A stretch of DNA of 64,000 nucleotides from Clostridia bacterium (GTDB lineage: Bacteria; Bacillota; Clostridia; Oscillospirales; Acutalibacteraceae), in the NCBI GenBank assembly GCA_017441385.1, contig JAFRXY010000090.1:1-64000 (forward strand), in the 5' to 3' direction. The number at the start of each line of letters is the position of its first letter. Position 1 is the first letter of the stretch. The notes under the pieces are model-generated. The model was given only the letters and a program-made list of their open reading frames with translations. It ran no database searches and was not told the DNA's origin. This document shows positions 1 to 8,824 of the stretch, piece by piece. A program made the position numbers and the translations under genes.

Positions 1-57
1 ACATGCTTGTTTATACCCTTCCGGTAATAATGACAGTACGTCTTTTGCAAAGTTCAT
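1..57 (-). CDS. Possible transposase, N-terminal fragment (cut by window edge)
   Basis: A minus-strand frame opens with ATG at 57 and stays open to the window edge, giving 19 residues that begin MNFAKDVLSLLPEGYKQAC. From memory, the LLPxGYxxAC start resembles the N-terminus of IS4-type DDE transposases of Firmicutes, but 19 residues cannot prove it. A TACAAT box lies upstream on the minus strand without a convincing -35. It could equally be the start of an unrelated gene. Confidence 0.35.
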   Translation of the reverse strand, partial: MNFAKDVLSLLPEGYKQAC

Positions 58-118
58 CTTTACCACCCTATTGTATTGTAGCATATTAGTTTTACTTTGG
101 CTATATGAATTTTAGGTT

Positions 119-205
119 AGTGCATATGGGGCTCTGCCCTGCACCCGGCAGGGAACCAGTCCCCTGCACCCCGCGCCGCTATCGCGGCTAATTATGCGCT
201 TCGCT
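119..205. repeat. GC-rich dispersed intergenic repeat, copy 1
   Basis: Intergenic GC-rich sequence containing ggctctgccctgcacccgg and ending in ctaattatgcgcttcgct. The ending recurs exactly near 33,703-33,719, and the gctctgccct core recurs near 33,610 and 33,640. It lies just past the 3' end of the Clp gene. No protein is encoded. Confidence 0.6.
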
Positions 206-2741
206 ATGCTTTTTCCATCTTTTCTTTGCTTACTTCCGCCAGCGCGGGCGTATTCGGCTTGACGGCAACTGTCTTCACGCCGTCCTTTTCCTCGGCGGTC
301 ACGATAATCTCGTCCGGCAGAGTACCGGAGGTTTCAATCACCAGATTCGCCAGTTTATCCTCCACTTCCCTGCGGATGAGATTGCGCAGGTCGCGGGCGG
401 ACGCTTCGCCGCCGATGACATTGCCCGCCAGCAGTTCCACGGCGCTGTCGTCGATCGTCAGCTTCACGCCGCGTTCCGCCATGGAATCAACATATTCGCC
501 CATCAGCAGGCGGGATATCTTGCGGTAATCGTTCTCGTCAAGCTGACGGAATACCACGATCTCGTCCACGCGGGCGAGGAATTCCGGCCGCAGGAATTCC
601 TTCAGTCCGGACATCGCCTTTTCGCGGGAAATGTCGTCGGAAGTCTTGTTGAAGCCTAAGGAACCGCCCTGATGATTGCTTCCGGCGTTGGAGGTCATGA
701 TGATGACGGTATTCTCAAAGCTCACCGAACGTCCCTGCGAATCGTTGATCTTCCCCTCGTCGAGTATCTGGAGCAGAATATTCATCACGTCGGGGTGGGC
801 TTTTTCTATTTCGTCAAAGAGCAGGACGGAATAAGGCTTCCGGCGCACTTTCTCGGTCAGCTGTCCCGCTTCGTCGTAACCGACATAGCCGGGAGGCGAA
901 CCGATGATCTTGCTCACCGAATGCTTCTCCATGAATTCACTCATGTCCAGCCGGATGAGCGTTTCGGGGGAATCGAAAAGCTCGTTCGCCAGCACCTTGA
1001 CAAGTTCGGTCTTTCCCACGCCGGTCGGCCCCACAAAGATGAAGGACGCGGGACGTCGGCGGGGGGAAATCTGGGCGCGGTTGCGGCGTATGGCTGCCGC
1101 GACCAGCCGGGTGGCTTCCTCCTGCCCGATCACCTTCGCGTTGAGCTTTTCTTCCAGTGTGGTGAGCTTCTTGAATTCGTTTTCCTCCACGCGGGAGGCC
1201 TGAATGCCGGTCCAGAGTTCTATGACCTTGGCCAGATCGGCTTCGGTCACCTGACCGCCCATCGCTTCCGGCTCAATCTCCGATAGTCTTGCCTTGATCT
1301 GAAGCTCCTCCGTATGAAGCTGCGCCAGCTTTTCAAAATGCTTCTCTGATGTATCCTCGGTATCGGCCTGCAGCCTGTCGCTTTCCTCCAGCACCTTGCG
1401 CAGCTTTATGTTCAGCCCGTCGAATTCCGCCATTGCCTTGTTGCCGAGCGAAGCGCAGGCGCAGGCTTCGTCCAGCAGGTCGATGGCCTTGTCGGGCAGG
1501 AAACGGTCGTTGATGTAGCGCTCGGACAGTATCACCGCACGCCTGACCAGCCAGTCGCTGATCTTCACGCGGTGATGCACCTCGTAATACCCCTTGATGC
1601 CGAGAAGAATTTCCACCGTATCCTCCACGCTCGGCTCATTGACACTGACCGGCTGGAAACGGCGCTCCAGCGCGGAGTCCTTCTCGATGTACTTGCGGTA
1701 CTCATTGAAGGTAGTCGCGCCGATCACCTGCAATTCCCCTCTGGAAAGAGCGGGTTTGAGAATGTTCGCGGCGTTCATGGAACCTTCCGCGTCGCCCGCG
1801 CCCACAATGCTGTGCACCTCGTCGATAAAAAGCACCACATTTCCGGCGCTCTTGATGTCGTCGATCAGACCCTTCATGCGGCTCTCGAACTGTCCCCTGA
1901 ACTGCGTGCCGGCCACAAGGGCTGTCAGATCGAGGCGGTGTATCTCCTTGTTGGCCAGTCTGAGCGGCACGTCGCCGGACGCGATTCTCAGCGCCAGCCC
2001 TTCGGCAATGGCGGTCTTTCCGACTCCCGGCTCACCGATCAGACAGGGATTGTTCTTGCTCTTGCGGCAGAGTATCTGAATGACACGGTTGATCTCTTTG
2101 TCCCTGCCGATGATGGCGTCGATTCTTCCCTCACGCGCCTTCTTGGTCAGATCCTCGCAGTAATCGCCGAGAAAACGGCGCTTGCTGTCCCGTTTGCCGC
2201 GCTTGCGCTTCTTGGGCTGACCGTCGGCAAACTGCGCTCCTCCCATCTCAAAGCTGCTGCCAAAGAGATTTTGGAAGGGATTGAATAATCCGCCGCGTTC
2301 CTCTTCCCCGTTTTCGTCGGAATCCTCGTCGGATTTTTCTATATCCTCGATCTTTTGCGCCAGCTCGTTCTGTTTTTCCGGATGGCCGGCGCTGTCGTAT
2401 TCTTCGGAATCGTCGGATGATTCCTCGCCTTCCTCGCCTTCTTCGACCTCGTATTCTTCCTCATCATCGTCATATTCCTCTTCGCCGTCATCCAGTCCCG
2501 GCATTTCGTCAAACAGCCCGGGGAAAGGCAATTCCCCGTTTTCGGCCGCCTGAGCCATCTGCTCCTCCATTTCCTCAATCATTTCCGCGTTCAGTCCGAA
2601 TTGCCTGATCATGTCTTCAATATTCGGCAACCCGATCTTGCGGGCACAGGTAAAGCAATATCCCGCCGTCTTGCCCGGATGGGCTGAATCGGTGGCGAAA
2701 ACCACTGCTTGTCTTTTTTTACATATCGAACAGAGAGGCAT
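204..2741 (-). CDS. Clp-family AAA+ unfoldase with N-terminal zinc finger (ClpC/ClpE-like)
   Basis: A cytosolic ATP-dependent unfoldase expected to feed substrates to ClpP. The 845-residue protein starts with a CxxC...CxxC finger (CSIC near residue 4, CFTC near 29), as in ClpE, rather than the double Clp_N repeat of ClpC/ClpA. An extremely acidic low-complexity stretch follows (about residues 75-145, runs of D and E). AAA module 1 has Walker A GEPGVGKTA and Walker B LFIDEVH, then a coiled middle region. AAA module 2 has GPTGVGKTE and LLFDEIEKAHPDV. A GGSLGFNK loop carries the LGF tripeptide that docks on ClpP. It appears monocistronic, 109 bp downstream of pgsA with a pgsA terminator between. 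No CtsR operator was recognised upstream. The function call is firm; the C versus E subtype is uncertain. Confidence 0.93.
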   Translation of the reverse strand: MPLCSICKKRQAVVFATDSAHPGKTAGYCFTCARKIGLPNIEDMIRQFGLNAEMIEEMEEQMAQAAENGELPFPGLFDEMPGLDDGEEEYDDDEEEYEVEEGEEGEESSDDSEEYDSAGHPEKQNELAQKIEDIEKSDEDSDENGEEERGGLFNPFQNLFGSSFEMGGAQFADGQPKKRKRGKRDSKRRFLGDYCEDLTKKAREGRIDAIIGRDKEINRVIQILCRKSKNNPCLIGEPGVGKTAIAEGLALRIASGDVPLRLANKEIHRLDLTALVAGTQFRGQFESRMKGLIDDIKSAGNVVLFIDEVHSIVGAGDAEGSMNAANILKPALSRGELQVIGATTFNEYRKYIEKDSALERRFQPVSVNEPSVEDTVEILLGIKGYYEVHHRVKISDWLVRRAVILSERYINDRFLPDKAIDLLDEACACASLGNKAMAEFDGLNIKLRKVLEESDRLQADTEDTSEKHFEKLAQLHTEELQIKARLSEIEPEAMGGQVTEADLAKVIELWTGIQASRVEENEFKKLTTLEEKLNAKVIGQEEATRLVAAAIRRNRAQISPRRRPASFIFVGPTGVGKTELVKVLANELFDSPETLIRLDMSEFMEKHSVSKIIGSPPGYVGYDEAGQLTEKVRRKPYSVLLFDEIEKAHPDVMNILLQILDEGKINDSQGRSVSFENTVIIMTSNAGSNHQGGSLGFNKTSDDISREKAMSGLKEFLRPEFLARVDEIVVFRQLDENDYRKISRLLMGEYVDSMAERGVKLTIDDSAVELLAGNVIGGEASARDLRNLIRREVEDKLANLVIETSGTLPDEIIVTAEEKDGVKTVAVKPNTPALAEVSKEKMEKA

Positions 2742-2791
2742 ATTTCCTCACACTTCCTTTCATCCACACGCCGCAGACCGTTCCGCGGCTT

Positions 2792-2821
2792 AAAAAACGC
2801 TCTGCCCGCATGGGGGCAGAG
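2792..2821 (-). terminator. Rho-independent terminator after pgsA
   Basis: On the minus strand an 8-bp CTCTGCCC/GGGCAGAG stem is followed by a short run of T (2792-2797). It separates pgsA from the Clp gene. Confidence 0.8.
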
Positions 2822-2850
2822 GTTTTATTTTTCTTCAGATTTTTTAGCTT

Positions 2851-3474
2851 TCAGGCAATTTCCTTATCCGATTTTGTTTTTTTCAGCTTTTCCTGTTCAA
2901 AGTCAATCACACCGGAAACATATTCGCCCCGGAGAATTTTCAGAGCCATGCGGAAATACATTCCGAAGGCCGCCAGCATCACGACGGCCGCGAAAGCGGC
3001 AATCGAAGGAACCAGAATATCCAGATTCGCATCGGGAGCAAAAATATTCAGCGCCACTATCGCTATCATGCTGGCGTAAAAAATGACTGTGGCGACCTTT
3101 CCCCACCACTTTGCTTTGACCAGTTTTCTTCCTTTCTTTACGATGACAAGTCCGCCTATCGCCATCAACAGTTCCTTGAGGAACATAATGCCGAGGGCGA
3201 GGGTGATCCACGGATAATTCTTATGATAGACAAACCACATGCTTACCACTACCGCGCCGAGGGTCAGCTTGTCAGCCACCGGGTCAAGTATCTTGCCAAG
3301 CTCTGTTTCCTGATGCAGCTTACGTGCCAGAAAGCCGTCAAACATATCGGAAAGTCCCGACAGCACCAGCACGATTCCCGCATATGGGTAATACTGCGGC
3401 CCCATGATAAAGAAAACGCAGAAAACCGGAATTAACACTATGCGAAACCCCGAAAGGGTATTTGGAATATTCAT
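2851..3474 (-). CDS. pgsA: CDP-diacylglycerol-glycerol-3-phosphate 3-phosphatidyltransferase
   Basis: Membrane enzyme making phosphatidylglycerol phosphate from CDP-diacylglycerol and sn-glycerol-3-phosphate, the committed step to anionic phospholipids. The CDP-alcohol phosphatidyltransferase signature is intact: DMFDGFLAR, then G-x3-D-x3-D in GKILDPVAD (about residues 60-85). Several hydrophobic segments span the 207 residues. The start ATG at 3474 is preferred because GGGGTG sits about 9 nt upstream; an ATG at 3483 lies almost on top of that site. The gene follows a CvpA-like gene by about 30 bp, so the two may be cotranscribed. The start IPNTLSGFRI is typical of PgsA. Confidence 0.93.
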   Translation of the reverse strand: MNIPNTLSGFRIVLIPVFCVFFIMGPQYYPYAGIVLVLSGLSDMFDGFLARKLHQETELGKILDPVADKLTLGAVVVSMWFVYHKNYPWITLALGIMFLKELLMAIGGLVIVKKGRKLVKAKWWGKVATVIFYASMIAIVALNIFAPDANLDILVPSIAAFAAVVMLAAFGMYFRMALKILRGEYVSGVIDFEQEKLKKTKSDKEIA

Positions 3475-3507
3475 GCTCAACATTCACCCCATTCTGAAAA
3501 AGCAAAG

Positions 3508-4239
3508 TCAGGCAATGATGCCTTCTCCCAGAAACAGCATGATCAGGTTGTTTTCACTGAACAGCCGGAATATAAACGACTGCGTATACAGTTCCGGACG
3601 GAAAAGGATAAAATCAGGCAGAACCGGTCCCACAAGCTGTATCACAGAAAGAATAATCAGGAAAATCACAACGATTCTTCCCGCGCCCAGCACCATTCCG
3701 TTGGTGGGAGAAACAGCGGCGCGGTCGGGATTGTAGAAATAGGCTTCAATGGTGGGATAAAATGCCCTCAGCAGTCTGTAACAGCCCGCAAAGGCAATGG
3801 AAAAGAACAGTATCCTCACAACGCCGTCTATCACAGGACGTGCAAGAATATCCACTATTTCTCCGGTCGCCGTGGAAAGATCACCCGCGAGCAGTTTGTT
3901 GAGCTGGTTCAGGTTTTCGCCTGAGGTGGTGTGATAAATCCGCGCGGCATTGTTTACCATAGCCGGCATACCCGACATAATTCTTTCGATGGAATTCATG
4001 CTGGTATCAACGTCGCCCGAAGTGGTGACGATAGACTCCACACGGTCAATTATGACAGGACGGAAAAAGCTGGAATAACAGAAGTCCCCCAGAAAAACGC
4101 CGATCGGCACCGACACGATGGCTGACGAGATAAACATCAAAGACTCCACAGCGTTCCTGATCTGCGATTTGACAGCACACTTCTTAAACATGTATATGAA
4201 GAACACTATCGTAGCCGCGTCAAGCAACAATCCAAACAT
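3508..4239 (-). CDS. CvpA-like integral membrane protein
   Basis: A 243-residue membrane protein. The N-terminal half (LLLDAATIVFFIYMFKK, then a second hydrophobic segment ending near PIGVFLGDF) looks like the CvpA/colicin V production fold, though the match is loose. Further hydrophobic stretches occur near residues 150-170 and 195-225, giving about four membrane segments with an extracytoplasmic middle. The start has AAGGGAG about 9 nt upstream. It is directly upstream of pgsA on the same strand. No enzymatic motif is visible; the specific role is unknown. Confidence 0.6.
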   Translation of the reverse strand: MFGLLLDAATIVFFIYMFKKCAVKSQIRNAVESLMFISSAIVSVPIGVFLGDFCYSSFFRPVIIDRVESIVTTSGDVDTSMNSIERIMSGMPAMVNNAARIYHTTSGENLNQLNKLLAGDLSTATGEIVDILARPVIDGVVRILFFSIAFAGCYRLLRAFYPTIEAYFYNPDRAAVSPTNGMVLGAGRIVVIFLIILSVIQLVGPVLPDFILFRPELYTQSFIFRLFSENNLIMLFLGEGIIA

Positions 4240-4365
4240 TGCTGATTACTCCCTTCATGTTGACAACCTGAACAATGAAACTTACCCTTCATGTTATGAT
4301 AACATAAAAACACCGTAATAACAACCTTGTTCAAACAAAATTAACAATTTAGTGTTTTTCGCCGA

Positions 4366-5622
4366 TCAATTCCCTACATCTACTTCCGTCAGATACATTA
4401 CGCCCTTGGCAAGGAGCTTTCCCTGAGATGAAACAATTTCCTGACAGTCCGCCGGAACCTTCGCCTCTTTCACAAGCTTGCCCTTGTAATTATAGCAGCT
4501 TACGGTTGACTGGAACAGCAGACTGATTCTTCCGCCGCCAACATCGACATAGGGGGATGTCATTTCGGTTTCGATTGCTGCGATTTCACGGCAGCTGCTG
4601 TCAAGAACCACCACGGAAGCATTGCGGCCGTCGGAATTGCTTGAAAAGACCAGCGCAATGTCGCCGTTTTCGCCAATATCGTAGCTGTTGAGAATGCGTT
4701 CGTCATAGCTGTAGCCCGAATTGCGGTTATTTTTTACATCAAGCGCTGCCACCATATCGTCGCCTATCGCCACAATGCGGGAATTGCCGTCAAATTCCAC
4801 ATCCATTATCAGTGTGTCCTCAAAGGAAAATTCCTTAAGATTTTCCTTGGCGCCAACTTTCTGCACGATGACAGTAGAAACAAGCTCCCCGTTTTTGACC
4901 GAAACGCCGCTCAGCGCAATGTACCTGCCGGAAGGGCTGATGGCCACGTCGGATATTTTATATTCCACCGATTTCCATTTATGCTTGGCCTGACCGGCAG
5001 CGGAGAATACAATCACTTTGGCATTGGTTGTTTCGCTGTTGGTAACCAGCACAAAACTGCCGGATTCCGAAACGGCGGCGCATATAATGGAATCCTCCGC
5101 GGTGCCTTTGGAAATCACGCTCGAAACGGTTCTGAATGTATAATCCTTCCCCATACGGTCAAAGAGAAGCGAATACACGCCGGAAGTTTCCATTGCGGGA
5201 GAGGCAAAGCTGTGGCTCTCCGAAACGACTTCCCTTCCCTTGCTGTCATATACCGAATACGTTGTATCGGTAAGCAGCGCCGTCCCTTTGACGACATTGG
5301 AAACCCTGACGGTGCGGCTGCCCGCAATCTCTTCGGCAAAGCCATGTCCCGAAGCCTGTAAGAAAGCACATTTATCGCTGAATCCGTATCTTAAATCGGA
5401 GGGTCTGAAGCTCGCCCCGACAATCATAAGCATCAGCAGAGCCACAGCCGCCGCAGCGACAACCGCGCCCTTCGCCGCCAGCTTCATCCGGTCATTGCCC
5501 GGAAATCCTAAGGAAATGCCGGCTTTTTTTGCGATTTTTTTTGCTTTGCCCTTTATTTCATGAGCCTTAAGGCTTTTGGGGTTCTTTTTGTTCTGAGTAT
5601 TCACTTTTTCAGCCATTGGCAT
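4366..5622 (-). CDS. DUF5711-like membrane-anchored beta-propeller protein
   Basis: About 418 residues: a short lysine-rich cytoplasmic N-terminus, one transmembrane helix (roughly residues 55-75, AAAAVALLMLMIVG), then an extracytoplasmic domain of repeated beta-rich blocks such as SPSGRYIALSG and GENGDIALVF. These suggest a WD40/YVTN-like propeller. It resembles the clostridial DUF5711 family, which has no assigned function. The start at ATG 5622 is chosen because GGAGGG lies 5 nt upstream; an ATG at 5652 has its own AAGGAG located in a hairpin. It is 95 bp downstream of truA and probably cotranscribed with it. Confidence 0.7.
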   Translation of the reverse strand: MPMAEKVNTQNKKNPKSLKAHEIKGKAKKIAKKAGISLGFPGNDRMKLAAKGAVVAAAAVALLMLMIVGASFRPSDLRYGFSDKCAFLQASGHGFAEEIAGSRTVRVSNVVKGTALLTDTTYSVYDSKGREVVSESHSFASPAMETSGVYSLLFDRMGKDYTFRTVSSVISKGTAEDSIICAAVSESGSFVLVTNSETTNAKVIVFSAAGQAKHKWKSVEYKISDVAISPSGRYIALSGVSVKNGELVSTVIVQKVGAKENLKEFSFEDTLIMDVEFDGNSRIVAIGDDMVAALDVKNNRNSGYSYDERILNSYDIGENGDIALVFSSNSDGRNASVVVLDSSCREIAAIETEMTSPYVDVGGGRISLLFQSTVSCYNYKGKLVKEAKVPADCQEIVSSQGKLLAKGVMYLTEVDVGN

Positions 5623-5655
5623 ATTTCCCTCCGTAAAGTATAATCCATTCACATT

Positions 5656-5690
5656 AACTCCTTATGAACTGAAAACAGTTCATAAGAGTT
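5656..5690 (-). promoter_or_regulatory. Near-perfect inverted repeat in the truA-DUF5711 gap
   Basis: An 11-bp perfect stem (CTTATGAACTG/CAGTTCATAAG, AAAA loop), extended by AACTC/GAGTT around a one-base bulge. On the minus strand the 3' arm contains AAGGAG, the upstream Shine-Dalgarno candidate for the next gene. There is no T-tract, so it is not an obvious terminator. It may block the upstream start, stabilise mRNA or serve as a processing site. Confidence 0.6.
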
Positions 5691-5717
5691 ATCTCATATT
5701 ATATCATATATTCTCCG

Positions 5718-6461
5718 CTAATACAATACCTTATTCAGATATAATCCGCAGGCGTCGGCGGTAAATCCGGCTTGGCCTCGGTCTTTTGAGGCAATAATGG
5801 ACGGAATGGAATCGCGGGTCAGCCTTCCGGCCGACATCTGCAGCAGTGTGCCCACCATGATCCGCACCATGTTATACAGAAATCCGTCGGCGGTTACGGT
5901 GAATTCTATCATATTCCTGTCCTCCGGCAGCCGCCTGACAGCGCACTGTGTCACCCTGCGCACTTTGTCCCTGACGTCGCTGTTCGCCGAACAGAACGCG
6001 GAGAAATCGTGTGTTCCCAGATACCCTTCCGCCTGACCATTCATGAATGCAGCGTCCAGAGGATATTTGTACCACAGCGCCCTTGCATGCCAGAAGGGAT
6101 CCCGCAGGGGTGCATTCAGAATCAGATAGCGGTACTGCTTGCCCTTGCAGCTGTAGCGGGCGTGAAATTCATCCGGCACCTCCTGACAGCCGAATGCCGC
6201 TATGTCGGCCGGCAGTTTTGCGTTCAGGGCCAGCGGAAGCCGGTCGCACGGAATCATGGAGGCGGTGTGAAAGCTGACGCAGAATTCATTGGCGTGAACG
6301 CCGCTGTCAGTGCGGCTGCAACCGATAATCGGCACATTTTCCTTCAGAATGTCTCTCAGCGCCGTCTGAAAGACAGACTGCACTGTACGAAGGTCATTCT
6401 GCACCTGCCAGCCGCAGAAATTTCTCCCGTCGTATTTGATTTTTACCATCAGATTGCGCAT
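5718..6461 (-). CDS. truA: tRNA pseudouridine synthase A
   Basis: Modifies U38-U40 in tRNA anticodon arms to pseudouridine. The 247-residue product has the family signature CSRTDSGVHAN with the catalytic Asp (about residue 52). It also has the N-terminal KIKYDGRNFCGWQ and the C-terminal FLYNMVRIMVGTL motifs. An upstream in-frame start would add 18 residues; ATG 6461 is preferred because GGCGGGGTGA is 3-9 nt upstream and translation begins with the conserved core. A strong promoter lies 26 bp upstream. Length is normal. Confidence 0.95.
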   Translation of the reverse strand: MRNLMVKIKYDGRNFCGWQVQNDLRTVQSVFQTALRDILKENVPIIGCSRTDSGVHANEFCVSFHTASMIPCDRLPLALNAKLPADIAAFGCQEVPDEFHARYSCKGKQYRYLILNAPLRDPFWHARALWYKYPLDAAFMNGQAEGYLGTHDFSAFCSANSDVRDKVRRVTQCAVRRLPEDRNMIEFTVTADGFLYNMVRIMVGTLLQMSAGRLTRDSIPSIIASKDRGQAGFTADACGLYLNKVLY

Positions 6462-6486
6462 ATTCACCCCGCCTTTGCGTTTTTGA

Positions 6487-6515
6487 ATTGTAATGGCCGC
6501 CGGCATAATTGTCAA
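6487..6515 (-). promoter_or_regulatory. Vegetative promoter of truA
   Basis: Minus-strand TTGACA, 17-nt spacer, TACAAT, giving a short leader to the truA start at 6461. Confidence 0.85.
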
Positions 6516-6569
6516 GATCGGAATAAAAAACCACGGAAATCACTTTTGAAAAAAGGAAAGCGCGCAGCG

Positions 6570-6657
6570 CCAATTAGCGAGCTTGCGAGCGCGGGAGTCG
6601 AGGGGGTCTGGACCTCCTCGCGGGTCAAGGGCAGCGCCCCTCGCTGTAACTTGCTAG
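6570..6657. repeat. GC-rich dispersed intergenic repeat, copy 2
   Basis: Contains gcgagcttgcgagcgcggg and cgcgggtcaagggcagcgcc. The gcgggtcaagggcag core matches, in inverted orientation, the copy near 33,645-33,660. It lies in the 400-bp gap between truA and the L,D-transpeptidase gene. The rest of that gap holds only the truA promoter and a terminator. Confidence 0.6.
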
Positions 6658-6773
6658 GACAAAAATACACCCGGGCGCAACAAATAAAGTATCTAATCCG
6701 AAATCGTTTTGCTTTGATTTGCGATGCGGCAAAGTAAATTCCAAAGGTTTACCAACTAAAATTGATTTCCCTG

Positions 6774-6831
6774 AAAAAGAACGCAGCCGTTATCGTCACG
6801 GCTTTTCAACGGCACGCGAAAACGGCTGCGT
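6774..6831 (-). terminator. Terminator after the L,D-transpeptidase gene
   Basis: Minus strand: an 11-bp stem ACGCAGCCGTT/AACGGCTGCGT with internal structure in the loop, followed by TTCTTTTTC. Confidence 0.8.
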
Positions 6832-6868
6832 ATTGCTGTAATAATTTTGCAAATTGTCTGCTGTCAGA

Positions 6869-8518
6869 CTATTCAAAATAAGGGTTTCCCTGCGCCCATT
6901 TGTCCGAAGGATCCCAGCCGCTGTACCTGCTGCCTGTTTTCCGCTTCGGCACACCGGAACCGGCGGGGCCGCTGTCAGAAACGATGCGGACCTGTGTGCC
7001 GATTGCGCAATGATCATAGATCCATTTGCAGTCGCGCACGCACATTCTGATGCAGCCTTTTGACGCCGGTTTGCCGAGCTTGTCATATTCCTCGTTTTCC
7101 AGAGTGGAATAATCCCTTTGATAGTATGGCACGGAATGGAAAAGGTAGCTGTCGCTTATGGAACTGTTATACTGTCCGTAGACATTTCCCACCAACCAGC
7201 GCCAGCGGTATTTCGCCCTTATGTGATACTTTCCCGTGCGGGTCGGGGACGACTTCTTTCCCGTCGAGCAGGTGAACACCTTAACCTGCTTGGTATAATC
7301 GCCGTTTTTGTCCTTTTTATACACCACCGTGGACTGACTGCCGATGTACACCACAATGAAGTACTTGGCGGATTTATCCTCCGGCTGAATCTTCATGAGC
7401 AGCTTGTCCTTTTCCTCTTCCGTGGAAGTTGTGGTCTTGGTTGCAGTTGTAATTGCAGTTGCGGTCGTGGTCTTGGTTGTCTTGGAGGTTGACGCAGAGG
7501 CGTCTTTCTTTTGGGAAGCGGAAGACGTCTTGGATTTGGTTGTCTTTCCTGTATCGGAATCATCTTTCTCCTTGCAGCAGGACGCCATGACCCAGCCGGT
7601 TTTTCCCTCTTTCAGCTCGACCTCGCACCATTTTTTGTTATCAGAGCCGGTCTTGGTGGAAAGAAGCGGGAAGACCTTGCCCCGGGAAGTTCTGCCGATA
7701 ACGGAAAATTCCCTTCCTGCGCCGGAACGGATATTGACCGGCGAAACCGTAATTTCCACGCTCCTGCCGTCCCTGTCTGACTTTGAGGTATTGGCTGCTT
7801 TTGCTGTTTTTGACGTTTGCGCGGTTGTTGATGCTTTTGTAGTCTGCGCGGTTTTTCCCGAAGTCGTCGCGGTCGTTGCGGTGGTTTCCTCCGCGTTGTC
7901 GGTTTCACTTGCGCACGACGCCATAATCCAGCCGGTTTTACCGTCGTCCATGGACACATGATACCAGAGCCTGCCGCCGGCATCCTTATCCTTGGAAATC
8001 AGTCTATACACCTTTCCTCTGGAAGTTCTTCCGATGACTTCGAATTCGGTTCCCGCACCGGAACGTATATTGACCGGTGAAACGGTAATCTTTACCATTG
8101 TCCCGGACGGCGCTTCTTTTCTGGTTGTCGTTGTAGTTGTAGTCTTTTTGGTTGTGGTTTTCTTCCGGGTGGTTTTTGTGGTTTTGCTGGTTTTCGTTGT
8201 TTTAGCGGAACGGGAAGTCTTTTTCGGGGTTGTGGCAGCTGCTGTTGAGGTTGTGGAGGGTGCGGCGCTGCTGTCGTCATTGTCAGCCGGAATTTCGCTC
8301 ACATCCGCGGCATCTCCTTCAGAATACTTCTCGCTCTGCAGGAAGGTAAAGGATTGTCCCCTTAATTGAAAGACCGCTCTGCGGGTCTGGAAGAATCCTA
8401 AAACAGCAACGCTGACCACTATCACAAAGCAAACAATCTGTGTGACAGCAGCGGAACCGGATGCATTGCTATTGAGACTAGATTTTTTTTTGCCCTTTTT
8501 AACGGATTTCTGACTCAT
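6869..8518 (-). CDS. L,D-transpeptidase with two SH3b domains
   Basis: Exported wall enzyme expected to form 3-3 peptidoglycan cross-links or attach proteins. The 549 residues comprise a basic N-terminus and one signal-anchor helix (about residues 28-45), a Thr/Lys/Ser-rich linker, SH3b 1, a second Thr/Ala/Lys linker, SH3b 2, a third linker, and a C-terminal YkuD domain. Both SH3b copies carry SPVNIRSGAG, RTSRGKV and GW(I/V)MASC. The catalytic Cys (about 489) is in SKGCIRM and the upstream His (about 461) is kept. The usual SHGC histidine is Lys. The start at 8518 has GGAG and AAAGG just upstream; a longer frame would add 21 residues before these sites. It is divergent from folE and has its own terminator. 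Confidence 0.9.
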   Translation of the reverse strand: MSQKSVKKGKKKSSLNSNASGSAAVTQIVCFVIVVSVAVLGFFQTRRAVFQLRGQSFTFLQSEKYSEGDAADVSEIPADNDDSSAAPSTTSTAAATTPKKTSRSAKTTKTSKTTKTTRKKTTTKKTTTTTTTRKEAPSGTMVKITVSPVNIRSGAGTEFEVIGRTSRGKVYRLISKDKDAGGRLWYHVSMDDGKTGWIMASCASETDNAEETTATTATTSGKTAQTTKASTTAQTSKTAKAANTSKSDRDGRSVEITVSPVNIRSGAGREFSVIGRTSRGKVFPLLSTKTGSDNKKWCEVELKEGKTGWVMASCCKEKDDSDTGKTTKSKTSSASQKKDASASTSKTTKTTTATAITTATKTTTSTEEEKDKLLMKIQPEDKSAKYFIVVYIGSQSTVVYKKDKNGDYTKQVKVFTCSTGKKSSPTRTGKYHIRAKYRWRWLVGNVYGQYNSSISDSYLFHSVPYYQRDYSTLENEEYDKLGKPASKGCIRMCVRDCKWIYDHCAIGTQVRIVSDSGPAGSGVPKRKTGSRYSGWDPSDKWAQGNPYFE

Positions 8519-8758
8519 ACCTTTTCTCCCCATCAGTAAAGAAAGACCAAAAAATACTTCCGACACTTTTGGAATTGACAACTTTACATATTATTATAAT
8601 ATCCCGTTTTGTGGAATATATTAACTTATTGTAAATCTCACGAATTAATGATAAAGATATTCTTCACATCTTTAAAACATTCGGCAAAAATACAGCTTCT
8701 ATCTCCTTTTTCCGATAATTACGAACCGTTCCGCCCGAAAATATATAGGTCGAAAAGA

Positions 8759-8787
8759 TTGAAAAAAACGGCTGACTGTGGTAAAAT
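8759..8787 (+). promoter_or_regulatory. Vegetative promoter of folE-folP
   Basis: TTGAAA, 17-nt spacer, TAAAAT; the start codon of folE is 38 bp beyond the -10. The remaining bases between 8519 and 8758 hold only the upstream region of the divergent gene, with no further clear signal. Confidence 0.8.
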
Positions 8788-8824
8788 GAATGGAAAGAAT
8801 TTTTGCAAAAAAGGAGAACGAAAA

